Assembly: GCF_001428025.1 (NCBI RefSeq)
Contig: NZ_LMSC01000012.1
Coordinates: 263,619 to 327,618 of the forward strand
Origin: Phycicoccus sp. Soil748
Lineage (GTDB): Bacteria > Actinomycetota > Actinomycetes > Actinomycetales > Dermatophilaceae
DNA: 64,000 bases
Reading direction: 5' to 3'
The stretch's first letter is position 1. Every line of letters starts with the position of its first letter. The position numbers and the translations under genes were made by a program. Shown in pieces: positions 40,165-48,734 of this stretch. Under the pieces are notes generated by a model that did not search any database, was not told where the DNA came from, and worked only from the letters and a program-made list of their open reading frames with translations.

Positions 40165-40551
40165 TCAGCGCACGTCCACGAGGTCGACGACGAAGATCAG
40201 GGTCTCGCCCGGCTTGATCGCGCCACCGGCGCCACGGTCGCCGTAGGCGAGGTGGGCGGGGATGACGAGCTTGCGGCGGCCGCCGACCTTCATGCCGACG
40301 ATGCCCTCGTCCCAGCCGCGGATGACCTGGCCCACGCCGAGGCGGAAGTCCAGGGGCGCGCCACGGTTCCACGAGGCGTCGAACTCCTCACCGGTCGAGT
40401 GGGCGACGCCGACGTAGTGCGCGGAGATGGTGTCGCCGGCGCCGGCCTCCTGGCCGTCGCCCTCCTTGAGGTCCTCGATGACGAGCTCGGTGGGGGCGGC
40501 GTCACCGGGGAAGTCGATCTCGGGCTTGGTGGTGCTGGGGTCGAAACCCAT
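40165..40551 (-). CDS. FKBP-type peptidyl-prolyl cis-trans isomerase, cytoplasmic
   Basis: The 128-residue protein is a single FKBP domain with no signal peptide: LVIEDLKEGDGQEAGAGDTISAHYVGVAHSTGEEFDASWNRGAPLDFRLGVGQVIRGWDEGIVGMKVGGRRKLVIPAHLAYGD. The hallmark positions Y-V-G, F-D-A-S, G-V-G-Q-V-I-x-G-W-D-E-G and A-Y-G are all present. It catalyses prolyl bond isomerisation in protein folding. It lies 60 bp downstream of a second, two-domain FKBP lipoprotein gene on the same strand. Confidence 0.95.
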   Translation of the reverse strand: MGFDPSTTKPEIDFPGDAAPTELVIEDLKEGDGQEAGAGDTISAHYVGVAHSTGEEFDASWNRGAPLDFRLGVGQVIRGWDEGIVGMKVGGRRKLVIPAHLAYGDRGAGGAIKPGETLIFVVDLVDVR

Positions 40552-40611
40552 GGTGGTGCTCCTGTCAGTGGGGTGGATGGTTCAGGCTGGGTCGTGCCGG
40601 TGCGCGGGGCG

Positions 40612-41583
40612 TCAGTACGCGGCGAGGATGTCGACGACGAACACGAGGGTGTCGGTGCCGCTGATCTTCGGCGGGCTGCCGGCTGCTCCGTAGCCGTCGG
40701 CCGGGGGCACGACCATGAGCACGCGGCTGCCGACGGTCTTGCCGACGAGCTGGTTGTCCCAGGCCTTGATGACCTGCTGCTTGCCGATGACCGTCTCGAA
40801 GTAGCCCTGCGGCGAGCTGGCCGAGGAGTCGAAGACCTTGCCGTCCTTGTAGAGCGCGCCGGTGTAGGTGACGCGGATCGTCTGGCCGGCCTGCACCTTG
40901 GCGCCGGTGCCCTCGATGAGGTTCTGCCCGACCGTCTTGGTCGGCGGCTTGGTGCCCTTGGGGATCGTGATCGCGGCGGCCTTGCCGGGGGTGACCTTGA
41001 CGGTCGGCAGGCCCTTGGCCGGGGCGACGGCCTTGCCCTGCGCGCTCGGCAGGGGCTTGGTCACCGACAGGACGTCCATGAGGAACAGCACGGTGTCGGT
41101 GCCGCCGACCTTGATGTCGGTGTTGCCCGAGGGGCCGAACGCGTCCTTCGGCGGCACGGCGACGAGCACGCGGGAGCCGACCTTCTGGTTGGCCAGGCCC
41201 TTCTTGAGGCCGGGCAGCAGGTCGGAGGTGCCGAGGCTGAGGCCGAGGTTCTGCTTGCCGAAGTTGGTGTCGAGCACCGAGGCGTCCTTGGCGTTGAGCA
41301 GGACGTACTTGACGCTGACGATCTCGTCGTTCTCCACGACCGGGCCGTCACCCTGCTTGAGGACCTTGGTCGTCGTCTCGGTGACGCTCAGCGGCTTGGG
41401 CTTGACGGTGACGGTCGGTGCCGTGGTGGCGCTGCCCCCCGTGACGCTCACGCCGTCGAGGACCGACTTCTTGGCGTCGGACGAACCGCCGCCGCACGCG
41501 GACAGGGCCAGGACGGCGGTGAGGGCGGCGGCAGCCGCGGAGAGCGCGCGGCCGGGCCGGGCATGGGTACGGAGCAAGGACAC
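40612..41583 (-). CDS. Lipoprotein with two FKBP domains
   Basis: From GTG 41583 the protein has 323 residues. A signal peptide ends in the lipobox LSAC (about residue 27), which would be acylated by Lgt and Lnt. Two FKBP-type domains follow (about 70-170 and 210-323). The second keeps the core residues (TYTGALYKDGKVFDSS, GKQQVIKAWDNQLVGKTVGSR, GYG), while the first is degenerate: SVKYVLLNAKDASVLDTNF and LLPGLKKGLANQKVGSR lack the usual Trp and Tyr. It is probably an extracytoplasmic folding factor with one active domain. An in-frame Met at 41643 is unsupported. Confidence 0.88.
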   Translation of the reverse strand: MSLLRTHARPGRALSAAAAALTAVLALSACGGGSSDAKKSVLDGVSVTGGSATTAPTVTVKPKPLSVTETTTKVLKQGDGPVVENDEIVSVKYVLLNAKDASVLDTNFGKQNLGLSLGTSDLLPGLKKGLANQKVGSRVLVAVPPKDAFGPSGNTDIKVGGTDTVLFLMDVLSVTKPLPSAQGKAVAPAKGLPTVKVTPGKAAAITIPKGTKPPTKTVGQNLIEGTGAKVQAGQTIRVTYTGALYKDGKVFDSSASSPQGYFETVIGKQQVIKAWDNQLVGKTVGSRVLMVVPPADGYGAAGSPPKISGTDTLVFVVDILAAY

Positions 41584-41689
41584 GGTGGGGACTTTCGCTG
41601 GGGGCGGTGGACCAGCAGCCACCATAACCGGGCTCTCTGGCAATGCCCGAAACGCCCGGTTCCCCCGAGCGTGCTCGTAGCCGGTCGGG

Positions 41690-43057
41690 TCAGCCGCGCA
41701 TGCCCTCGATCAGCCGCTCGACCCGGGCGTCCACGGCGGCGAACGGGTCCTTGCACAGGACGGTCCGCTGGGCCTGGTCGTTGAGCTTGAGGTGCACCCA
41801 GTCGACGGTGAAGTCACGCCGGTGCTCCTGCGCCGCCTTGATGAAGTCGCCGCGCAGCTTGGCCCGCGTCGTCTGCGGCGGCACCGTCTTGGCCTCGAAC
41901 ACCTCGGGGTCGGTGCACACTCGCGCGGCCCGGCCGTGCTTCTGCAGCAGGTAGAACAGGCCGCGCCGCCGGTTGACGTCGTGGTAGGCGAGGTCGAGCT
42001 GGGCGATGCGGGGGCTGTCCATCGGCAGGTCGTGCTTGGCCATGTAGCCGGTGATGAGCTTGTGCTTGATGACCCAGTCGATCTCGGTGTCGACCAGCGA
42101 CAGGTTGCCCGTGTCGATCGCGGTGAGGGTGCGCTCCCAGAGGTCGAGGACCTGCTTGTGGATCGGGTCCTCGAGTCCCTCGCGGTCGGCGTAGGTCTGG
42201 GCCCGCTCGAGGTACTCCGACTGGATCTGCAGCGCCGAGAGCTCGCGGCCGTTGGACAGGCGGACCGTCTTGCGGCCGGTCATGTCGTGGCTCATCTCGC
42301 GGATGGCCCGGATGGGGTTCTCCAAGGTCAGGTCACGCACGACCATCCCCGACTCGATCATCCGCAGCACCAGGTCGGCGGACCCGACCTTGAGCATCGT
42401 GGTGGTCTCGCTCATGTTGGAGTCACCGACGATGACGTGCAGCCGCCGGTACTTCTCGGCGTCGGCGTGCGGCTCGTCGCGGGTGTTGATGATGGGCCGC
42501 GAGCGCGTGGTCGCCGAGGAGACGCCCTCCCAGATGTGGTCGGCCCGCTGGCTGACGCAGAACGTCGCACCCTTGGACGTGGTGACGACCTTGCCCGCAC
42601 CGGAGGTGATCTGCCGGCTGACGAGGAACGGGATGAGCACGTCCGACAGCTGCTGGAACTCCCCCGCCCGGCCGACCAGGAAGTTCTCGTGGCAGCCGTA
42701 GGAGTTGCCGGCCGAGTCGGTGTTGTTCTTGAAGACGTAGATCTCGCCCTCGATGCCTTCCTCGGTCAGGCGGTCCTGGGCGTCGGCGACGAGGCCCTCG
42801 ATGATGCGCTCGCCGGCCTTGTCGTGGATGACGAGCTGCCGCACGTGGTCGCACTCGGGGGTGGCGTACTCGGGGTGCGACCCGACGTCGAGGTAGAGGC
42901 GCGAGCCGTTGGAGAGGAACACGTTGGACGACCGGCCCCACGAGACGACCTTGCGGAACAGGTAGCGCGCCACCTCGTCGGGGGTCAGCCGGCGCTGTCC
43001 CTCGAACGTGCACGTGATGCCGTACTCGTTCTCGATCCCGAAGATTCGGCGCTCCAT
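41690..43057 (-). CDS. pafA: Pup-protein ligase PafA
   Basis: The 455-residue carboxylate-amine ligase begins [20 protein letters not shown], with the GIENEYG metal/ATP motif. [18 protein letters not shown] carries the catalytic Asp region, followed by [17 protein letters not shown] and [34 protein letters not shown]. PafA joins the C-terminal Glu of deamidated Pup to lysines of target proteins using ATP. TAGAGT lies 6 bp before the ATG and there is no Shine-Dalgarno. The partner genes dop, pup and prcBA lie 4 kb downstream in the window. Confidence 0.97.
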   Translation of the reverse strand: MERRIFGIENEYGITCTFEGQRRLTPDEVARYLFRKVVSWGRSSNVFLSNGSRLYLDVGSHPEYATPECDHVRQLVIHDKAGERIIEGLVADAQDRLTEEGIEGEIYVFKNNTDSAGNSYGCHENFLVGRAGEFQQLSDVLIPFLVSRQITSGAGKVVTTSKGATFCVSQRADHIWEGVSSATTRSRPIINTRDEPHADAEKYRRLHVIVGDSNMSETTTMLKVGSADLVLRMIESGMVVRDLTLENPIRAIREMSHDMTGRKTVRLSNGRELSALQIQSEYLERAQTYADREGLEDPIHKQVLDLWERTLTAIDTGNLSLVDTEIDWVIKHKLITGYMAKHDLPMDSPRIAQLDLAYHDVNRRRGLFYLLQKHGRAARVCTDPEVFEAKTVPPQTTRAKLRGDFIKAAQEHRRDFTVDWVHLKLNDQAQRTVLCKDPFAAVDARVERLIEGMRG

Positions 43058-43063
43058 GAACCC

Positions 43064-43069
43064 ACTCTA
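43064..43069 (-). promoter_or_regulatory. -10 element for leaderless pafA mRNA
   Basis: TAGAGT on the minus strand, 6 bp before the pafA ATG at 43057. No same-strand gene ends here. Confidence 0.55.
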
Positions 43070-43122
43070 GGCTCGAACCGCTCTGCGGCCGATGACAACG
43101 CGCGCCGTGCAAGGATGCCGCC

Positions 43123-43194
43123 ATGTCCGACGACCACGCTGCCGCGCAGGAGTCCCCCGCTCCTGGCTGGTCCAGGCAGCCGACCCGCGCCTGA
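43123..43194 (+). CDS. Possible 23-residue leader ORF before the SDR gene
   Basis: An ATG at 43123, with AAGGA 7 bp upstream, opens MSDDHAAAQESPAPGWSRQP and stops at TGA 43192-43194, three bases before the GTG of the next gene. The Shine-Dalgarno, the close junction and the absence of another ribosome site for the SDR gene suggest coupled translation. The APGW segment recalls the N-terminus of many actinobacterial membrane proteins, so it could instead be a remnant of one. Confidence 0.4.
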   Translation: MSDDHAAAQESPAPGWSRQPTRA

Positions 43195-43197
43195 ACC

Positions 43198-44196
43198 GTG
43201 GACGTCCTCGTCCTCGGTGGCACCGCCTGGCTCGGGCGGGAGGTGGCCCTCGCCGCACTGGCGCAGGGCCACGAGGTGACGGCGCTGGCGCGCGGCGAGT
43301 CCGGCTCCGTACCCGGCTCCGTACGGTTCGTCCGCGCCGACCGTTCAGCGGCCGACGCCTACGACGAGGTGGCCGGTCGTGACTGGGACGTGGTGGTGGA
43401 CGTGGCTCGGCAGCCCGGCCACGTGCGCGGCGCCCTGGGCGCGTTGGGCGACCGCTCCCGGTCGTGGGTCTTCGTGTCGTCGAGCTCGGTCTACGCCCGC
43501 GACGACTCCCCCGGTGACGACGAGTCGGCGGCCCTGCACCCTCCTCACGACGCTGACGACGAGGGCTGGGAGACCTACGGCGCGCGCAAGGTCGCGTGCG
43601 AGTCGGCGGTGCTGGGTGCCGTCGGCGACCGTGCGCTCGTCGCGCGGGCGGGGCTCATCGCCGGCCCTGGCGACCACACCGACCGCACGGGGTACTGGCC
43701 CCTGCGCTTCGCCCACCCCGCAGGGTCGGACGGCGCCGTGCTCGTGCCGGACGTCGGGCTCGCCACCCAGGTCGTCGACGTGCGCGACCTCGCGTCCTGG
43801 CTCGTCGCCGCGGGGGGCGCCGGGGCGACCGGCGTCGTCAACGCGAGCGGACCGGTCGTGCCGCTGGCCACCCACCTCGAGACCGCGCGCCGCGTCGCCG
43901 GCCACACCGAGGAGGTGGTGACGGTCTCCCAGGAGTGGCTGCTCGAGCACGACGTGCAGCCCTGGTCCGGACCGCGCTCCCTGCCGATCTGGCTGCCGCT
44001 GCCCGACTACGCCGGTTTCATGGCCCGGGACACCTCCGCCGCGCAGGCGCTCGGGCTGACGCCCCGCCCGCTCGCCGAGACGCTGGCCGACACCCTCGCG
44101 TGGGAGCTCCAGCACGGGCCGGGTCGCCGGCGCAAGGCCGGGCTCTCCCCCGCCGAGGAGGCCGAGCTCCTGACCCTCGCCGGTCACGCCACCTAG
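43198..44196 (+). CDS. NAD-dependent epimerase/dehydratase-like (extended SDR)
   Basis: The 332-residue protein starts at GTG 43198 (VDVLVLGGTAWLGREVALAALAQG) with a Gly-rich dinucleotide loop. YGARKVACE supplies the YxxxK catalytic pair, after SWVFVSSSSVYA. Later RAGLIAGPGDHTDRTGYWPLRFA is typical of atypical epimerases. The active site is therefore intact, but the substrate is unknown; sugar-nucleotide or isoflavone-reductase-like activity is possible. It follows the 23-residue leader ORF directly. Confidence 0.85.
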   Translation: MDVLVLGGTAWLGREVALAALAQGHEVTALARGESGSVPGSVRFVRADRSAADAYDEVAGRDWDVVVDVARQPGHVRGALGALGDRSRSWVFVSSSSVYARDDSPGDDESAALHPPHDADDEGWETYGARKVACESAVLGAVGDRALVARAGLIAGPGDHTDRTGYWPLRFAHPAGSDGAVLVPDVGLATQVVDVRDLASWLVAAGGAGATGVVNASGPVVPLATHLETARRVAGHTEEVVTVSQEWLLEHDVQPWSGPRSLPIWLPLPDYAGFMARDTSAAQALGLTPRPLAETLADTLAWELQHGPGRRRKAGLSPAEEAELLTLAGHAT

Positions 44197-44216
44197 CTCG
44201 CTGCGGCCAGGACCGC

Positions 44217-44255
44217 GCCGGCGCCACGCCGGGACCTCGCGAGGCGGGCGCCGGC
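44217..44255. terminator. Nested GC palindrome after the SDR gene
   Basis: GCCGGCGCC (44217-44225) pairs with GGCGCCGGC (44247-44255), and the loop itself contains the palindrome CCTCGCGAGG. It begins 20 bp past the SDR stop. The remaining intergenic sequence to 44448 shows only a Shine-Dalgarno (GAGAGGGG) for the next gene. Confidence 0.6.
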
Positions 44256-44448
44256 ACCGCGCCCGACAGCCGAGTCCGGTGCACGGGTGGTCTCCCCACA
44301 CCGCCGCACGCGGGAAGTGGCGGGCCACTCCATAGGGTGCGCCGCGCCGGCTGCGTAGCGTCAGGGCCCCGAGGCACCGGGCCGCACGGCCGCAGGCGCC
44401 CGTCGCTGGTGCGGCGCGGGTCGGGTACGGCGACGAGAGGGGTGTCCG

Positions 44449-45384
44449 GTGCGACCGGTGACCGAGCGGGTGGCCGTGGCCGGGGGCGACCTGGCCGTGC
44501 ACCACCTCACGCACGCACCCGCCGAGGCGCCGACCGTCGTGGCCCTGCACAGCATCTCCTCCAACGCCTTGGCCTGGGTGCCCGTCGCCGAGGCGCTCGA
44601 CGGCCGGGCCCGGGTGCTCGCCCCGGACATGCGCGGCCGGGCGGAGAGCGCCTCGCTGCGTTCGACCGGGCTCGCCGACCACGTCGCCGACGTGCACGCG
44701 GTGGTGGCCCACTACGGGCTCGAGCGACCGGTGCTCGTCGGCCACGACATGGGCGCCTTCGTGGCCGCCCTGGCAGCGGCGACGCACCCGCAGGACGTCG
44801 GCGCGGTGGTCCTGGTGGACGGCGGACTGGCGTTCCCCTCGCCGGGCTCCTTCGACGTCGACGAGGTGCTGCACAGCATCATCGGGCCCGCCATGGACCG
44901 GCTGTCGATGGCCTTCGAGGACGAGGACGCCTACCTCGACCACTGGCGCGCCCACCCCGCCCTGGGACCCCACCTGGCCGGGCCGCAGGGAGCCGCACTG
45001 GCGGCGTACCTGCTGCACGACCTGGCCGGCCCCATGGGGGACATGCGCTCGACGTCGTCGCTGGAGTGCGTGCGAGCCGACTGGGCCGACCTCATGAGCG
45101 ACCCGGCCACGCTCAGTGCCGTGCACACGCTGCAGTGCCCGGCCCGGCTGCTCCACGCCCGTCGCGGTCCCCTGGCGCAGGCCGAGGGGCTGTACACCAC
45201 CGCCCGCGTCGCGGCGGCGCACCTGCCCGCCGACGTCGTCGCCACCGAGCTGGCCTCCGACCACTACGGGCTCCTGCTCGACGACGGCAGCGTGGCGGCC
45301 GTGGTCGCGGCCGTGCTGGACGTGGCGGTTCCACCATCCGGACGGGTCATCCACACTCCGGTCACGTCACGGCATGTTATGTGA
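44449..45384 (+). CDS. Alpha/beta hydrolase with an Asp nucleophile elbow
   Basis: The 311-residue protein starts at GTG 44449, with GAGAGGGG about 6 bp upstream. The fold is clear: TVVALHSISSNALAWVPVAEAL (first strand and oxyanion region), VLAPDMRGRAES, then nucleophile elbow VGHDMGAF with Asp100 in place of Ser. The C-terminal SDHYGLLLDDG carries the probable catalytic His. An Asp at this place is typical of epoxide hydrolases and haloalkane dehalogenases. The HG-x-P and cap tyrosines of true epoxide hydrolases are not obvious, so the reaction is open. It precedes a peroxiredoxin by 35 bp. Confidence 0.85.
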   Translation: MRPVTERVAVAGGDLAVHHLTHAPAEAPTVVALHSISSNALAWVPVAEALDGRARVLAPDMRGRAESASLRSTGLADHVADVHAVVAHYGLERPVLVGHDMGAFVAALAAATHPQDVGAVVLVDGGLAFPSPGSFDVDEVLHSIIGPAMDRLSMAFEDEDAYLDHWRAHPALGPHLAGPQGAALAAYLLHDLAGPMGDMRSTSSLECVRADWADLMSDPATLSAVHTLQCPARLLHARRGPLAQAEGLYTTARVAAAHLPADVVATELASDHYGLLLDDGSVAAVVAAVLDVAVPPSGRVIHTPVTSRHVM

Positions 45385-45419
45385 CACCAAACATCGCGTT
45401 ACCCGACCGAGGAGCCCCC

Positions 45420-46055
45420 ATGGCCACGCTGCGACTGGGCGACGACGCCCCCGACTTCACCGCCGAGACGACGGAGGGGCAGATCTCCTTCCACGAGTGG
45501 AAGGGCGACGGGTGGGCGGTGCTGTTCAGCCACCCGGCCGACTTCACCCCGGTCTGCACCACCGAGCTCGGCCGCGTCGCCCAGCTCAAGGACGAGTGGG
45601 CCCGCCGCGACACCAAGGTCCTGGCCGTGTCCGTCGACGGCCTCGACGACCACCACGCCTGGAAGTCCGACATCGAGGAGGTCGCCGGCACGCCGGTCAC
45701 CTACCCGATCGTGGCCGACCAGGACCGCCAGGTGGCCGAGCTCTACGACATGATCCACCCCGGGGCCGGCGACACCTCCCCCGTGCGCTCGGTGTTCCTC
45801 ATCGACCCGGCCGGCAAGGTGCGCCTGTCGCTGACCTACCCCAAGAGCGCCGGCCGCAACTTCGACGAGATCCTGCGCGCGCTCGACGCCCTGCAGGTCA
45901 ACGACGCCGGCCCGTTCTCGACCCCCGCCGACTGGAAGGCCGGCGAGCGGGTCATCGTCGCTCCCGCCGTGACCACCGAGGACGCCCGGGCGCGCTTCGA
46001 CGGCGTGGAGGTCGTCACGCCCTATCTCCGGTACGCGGAGGCCCCCACCGCCTAG
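45420..46055 (+). CDS. 1-Cys peroxiredoxin (Prx6 type)
   Basis: The 211-residue protein starts MATLRLGDDAPDFTAETTEG with GGAG 5 bp upstream. HPADFTPVCTTELGRVAQL holds the peroxidatic Cys46 in the PxxxTxxC motif; no other cysteine occurs, and the length and C-terminal extension (RVIVAPAVTTEDARARFDGVEVVTPYLRY) fit Prx6. It reduces hydrogen peroxide and organic peroxides, with an external thiol (mycothiol or thioredoxin) as resolving partner. It lies between two hydrolases on the same strand. Confidence 0.95.
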   Translation: MATLRLGDDAPDFTAETTEGQISFHEWKGDGWAVLFSHPADFTPVCTTELGRVAQLKDEWARRDTKVLAVSVDGLDDHHAWKSDIEEVAGTPVTYPIVADQDRQVAELYDMIHPGAGDTSPVRSVFLIDPAGKVRLSLTYPKSAGRNFDEILRALDALQVNDAGPFSTPADWKAGERVIVAPAVTTEDARARFDGVEVVTPYLRYAEAPTA

Positions 46056-46064
46056 GTTGGGGCC

Positions 46065-46799
46065 ATGGCACCCACCGAGCCCACCGCCGGCCGCACCACC
46101 CTGTCCGTCGACGTCGAGGGTGGACAGCTACCCGCCGACCTCCTGCTGCCGCCGTCGGGACTCGGGCCCGGCATCGTCGTGCACCAGGAGATCTTCGGCG
46201 TGACGGGCTACGTCCGCAGCCGTGCCGAGGCCCTGGCCGCACTGGGCTACGTCGTCCTCGTCCCGCACTTCTACTGGCGCCTCGGCGACCCGGTCGTCGC
46301 CGAGGGCGCGGACGGCCTGCCGGAGGCCGTCGGCCTCGCGGGCCGCTTCGACTGGCCCGCCGGGGTCGCCGACGGTGTCGCGGCCCTGCAGGCCCTGAGG
46401 TCTCGCGAGGAGGTCGACGGCCCGGTGGGGCTGCTCGGGTTCTGCTTCGGGGGCGGGCTGGCCTTCAACGTCGCCGCGGCGGCGACCGAGGCGGGCTCCG
46501 CACCGGACGCCCTGGTCAGCTACTACGGCTCGGCGCTGCCGAACCTGCTCGACCTCGCCGACCGGGTGACCTGCCCGAGCCTGCACCACTTCGGGCTCGA
46601 CGACGCCTACATCCCGCAGGAGACCGTGCGGGACATCGAGGCGGCCGTGACGGCTCGCAACGACGACGTCACGTTCCTGCGGTACGCCGGTGCAGGGCAC
46701 GCGTTCGACAACCCCTCACCGGTGTTCCACCACGCCGACGCCTCGGCGCAGGCGTGGGTCGCCACCGAGGCGTGGCTCCTGGAGCACCTGCCGGTCTGA
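46065..46799 (+). CDS. Dienelactone hydrolase family protein
   Basis: The 244-residue alpha/beta hydrolase has the family's Cys nucleophile (GLLGFCFGGGLAFN, Cys127), the first-strand region GIVVHQEIFGVTGYVRSRAEALAALGYVVLVPHFYWR, the Asp in HHFGLDDAYIPQE, and the His in GAGHAFDN. Family members open dienelactones in aromatic degradation, or act as general carboxyl esterases; no aromatic gene cluster is nearby. The ATG lies 9 bp after the peroxiredoxin stop. TAGGTT at -10 distance coincides with that stop codon. Confidence 0.9.
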   Translation: MAPTEPTAGRTTLSVDVEGGQLPADLLLPPSGLGPGIVVHQEIFGVTGYVRSRAEALAALGYVVLVPHFYWRLGDPVVAEGADGLPEAVGLAGRFDWPAGVADGVAALQALRSREEVDGPVGLLGFCFGGGLAFNVAAAATEAGSAPDALVSYYGSALPNLLDLADRVTCPSLHHFGLDDAYIPQETVRDIEAAVTARNDDVTFLRYAGAGHAFDNPSPVFHHADASAQAWVATEAWLLEHLPV

Positions 46800-46802
46800 G
46801 GC

Positions 46803-47633
46803 CTAGGGCCCGTCCTGCTCCTGGGGGCGCTGCGTCTGCGGGTTGGTCGACTCGTCCCGCGGCGACTCCCCGGTGAGGGTGTCGTGGTGCCCGGGCGTCG
46901 CCTCGTCCTCGGCCGGGATGTCGTGGGTCGGGTCCTCGGGGCTGAGCAGCGCCTCGAGCAGCCCGCCGCCGATGCGCCGGAAGGTACGGCGCGGACGCTC
47001 GCGGTCGAGCACCGCGACCTCGAGCTGGCCGGCGCCCAGGGTCCGGCTGGCTCCGCCGGCGGGGTCCTTGGCGAGCAGGTCGACGGCCAGGCGCAGGGCA
47101 TCGCCGAGGGTGAGCCCCGGCTCCCAGCGCTCCTTGAGCCCCGTCTCGATCGGCTCGGCGGCGCCGCCCATGGCGACGAACCCCCGCTCGTCGGCGACCG
47201 AGCCGTCGTAGGTGAGCCGGTAGATCTGGTCGTCGTCGGCCGAGTCCCCGACCTCGGCCACGACGATCTCGACCTCGTACGGCTTGGACTCCTGGGTGAA
47301 GACGGTCCCGAGCGTCTGCGCGTAGGCGTTGGCCAGGCCACGGGCCGTCACGTCCGTGCGGTCGTAGGAGTAGCCGCGGAGGTCGGCGTAGCGCACACCG
47401 GCGACCCGCAGGTTCTCGAACTCGTTGTACTTGCCGACGGCGGCGAACGCGATGCGGTCGTAGATCTCGGAGACCTTGTGCAGGGCCCGTGAGGGGTTCT
47501 CCGCGACGAAGGCGATGCCCTTGTCGTAGCCGAGCACGACGACCGAGCGGCCGCGCGCAATTCCCTTGCGGGCGTAGTCGGCCCGGTCCTTCATGAGCTG
47601 CTCGGGCGAGACGTAGAACGGCATGCTGCTCAT
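46803..47633 (-). CDS. prcA: 20S proteasome alpha subunit
   Basis: The 276-residue subunit begins [36 protein letters not shown], the gate/N-terminal helix region of PrcA. Core strands [68 protein letters not shown] follow. The tail from about residue 225 is acidic and Pro/Gln-rich. Alpha rings gate the chamber and dock the ARC ATPase through its GQYL end. The ATG overlaps the prcB TGA (ATGA). Confidence 0.97.
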   Translation of the reverse strand: MSSMPFYVSPEQLMKDRADYARKGIARGRSVVVLGYDKGIAFVAENPSRALHKVSEIYDRIAFAAVGKYNEFENLRVAGVRYADLRGYSYDRTDVTARGLANAYAQTLGTVFTQESKPYEVEIVVAEVGDSADDDQIYRLTYDGSVADERGFVAMGGAAEPIETGLKERWEPGLTLGDALRLAVDLLAKDPAGGASRTLGAGQLEVAVLDRERPRRTFRRIGGGLLEALLSPEDPTHDIPAEDEATPGHHDTLTGESPRDESTNPQTQRPQEQDGP

Positions 47634-48457
47634 CGCGCACCCCCCGGGTTGCCCTGGCGCGCGGCGACGACGGCCTCGACCGTCCCGCGCAGCTGCTCGT
47701 CGCTGCGGAACGCGACGCCCTGCACGCCGACCACGGCGACGGTGGGCCAGATGCGGCGGCCGATGTCGGGGCCGCCGGTGGCGGAGTCGTCGTCAGCGGC
47801 GTCGTAGAGCGCCTCCACGGCAAGGCTCACGGCCTCGTCGGCGGTCAGGCCCGGCCGCCAGAGCTTCTTCATCGCGCCGCGCGCGAAGAGCGAGCCCGAG
47901 CCCACGCTGTGGTGGTCGTGCTCCTCGTAGCAGCCGCCCGTGACGTCGTAGGAGAAGATCCGCCCGACCTGCCGGTCGAGGTCGTAGCCGGCGAACAGCG
48001 GCACGACCGCGAGGCCCTGCATGGCCATCGCGAGGTTGGCGCGGATCATCGACGCGAGGCGGTTCGCCTTGCCCTCCAACGAGAGCAGCGTCCCCTCGAT
48101 CTTCTCGTAGTGCTCGAGCTCGACCTGGAACAGCTTGACCAGCTCGATGGCGATGCCGGCCGTGCCGGCGATGCCCACGGCGGAGTACTCGTCGGCCGCG
48201 AACACCTTCTCCATGTCGCGGTTGGCGATGATGTTGCCCATGGTCGCCCGGCGGTCCCCCGCCATGACCACGCCACCGTCGTAGGTCACCGTGACGATCG
48301 TGGTGCCGTGCGGGGCCTCCAGCGTGCTCCCCGCAGGCAGGGCGCGCCGCGACGGAAGCAGGTGCGGGGCGTGGGCGCCCACGAAGTCGGTGAAGGAGGA
48401 CGAGCCCGTGGCGAGGTATGCCGCGGAGAGCCTGCCCGCGTCGGCTCCGGTGGTCAC
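47630..48457 (-). CDS. prcB: 20S proteasome beta subunit (catalytic)
   Basis: From GTG 48457 the protein has 275 residues with a propeptide of about 51 residues ending APHG. The mature subunit begins [24 protein letters not shown], so Thr52 is the N-terminal nucleophile. The catalytic Asp and Lys environment (AGDRRAT..., [16 protein letters not shown]) is intact. It degrades pupylated proteins delivered by ARC. The GTG overlaps the pup TGA (GTGA). Order pup-prcB-prcA is the standard actinobacterial one. Confidence 0.97.
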   Translation of the reverse strand: MTTGADAGRLSAAYLATGSSSFTDFVGAHAPHLLPSRRALPAGSTLEAPHGTTIVTVTYDGGVVMAGDRRATMGNIIANRDMEKVFAADEYSAVGIAGTAGIAIELVKLFQVELEHYEKIEGTLLSLEGKANRLASMIRANLAMAMQGLAVVPLFAGYDLDRQVGRIFSYDVTGGCYEEHDHHSVGSGSLFARGAMKKLWRPGLTADEAVSLAVEALYDAADDDSATGGPDIGRRIWPTVAVVGVQGVAFRSDEQLRGTVEAVVAARQGNPGGAR

Positions 48458-48660
48458 TGGCCGCCCTTCTGGACGAACCCGCGGACGAACTCCTCCGCGT
48501 TGGACTCGAGCACCCCGTCGATCTCGTCGAGCACGCTGTCGATGTCGGAGTCGAGGTTCTCCTTGCGGGCACTGGCCTCCGGCGCGGCGGGGGTGGGCTC
48601 GGGACCCTCGTCCGGGGCGTCGTCCCGGCGCTGGGGGCGGCTCTGCTCCTGGCTCGGCAT
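48454..48660 (-). CDS. pup: Prokaryotic ubiquitin-like protein Pup
   Basis: The 68-residue protein from ATG 48660 ([14 protein letters not shown]) is acidic and disordered, with the ARC-binding helix [34 protein letters not shown] at the C-terminus. It ends Gly-Gly-Gln, so Dop must deamidate the Gln to Glu before PafA uses it. AGAGG lies 8 bp upstream of this start, which fixes it over the longer frame to 48738. It is between dop and prcB. Confidence 0.97.
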   Translation of the reverse strand: MPSQEQSRPQRRDDAPDEGPEPTPAAPEASARKENLDSDIDSVLDEIDGVLESNAEEFVRGFVQKGGQ

Positions 48661-48734
48661 GTCCGTGACCTCTCGCTCGGTGCTGCTGCGATGCGTGCTG
48701 CTGAGATGCGTGGGCGGGTCGCGGGCGACCCGCC

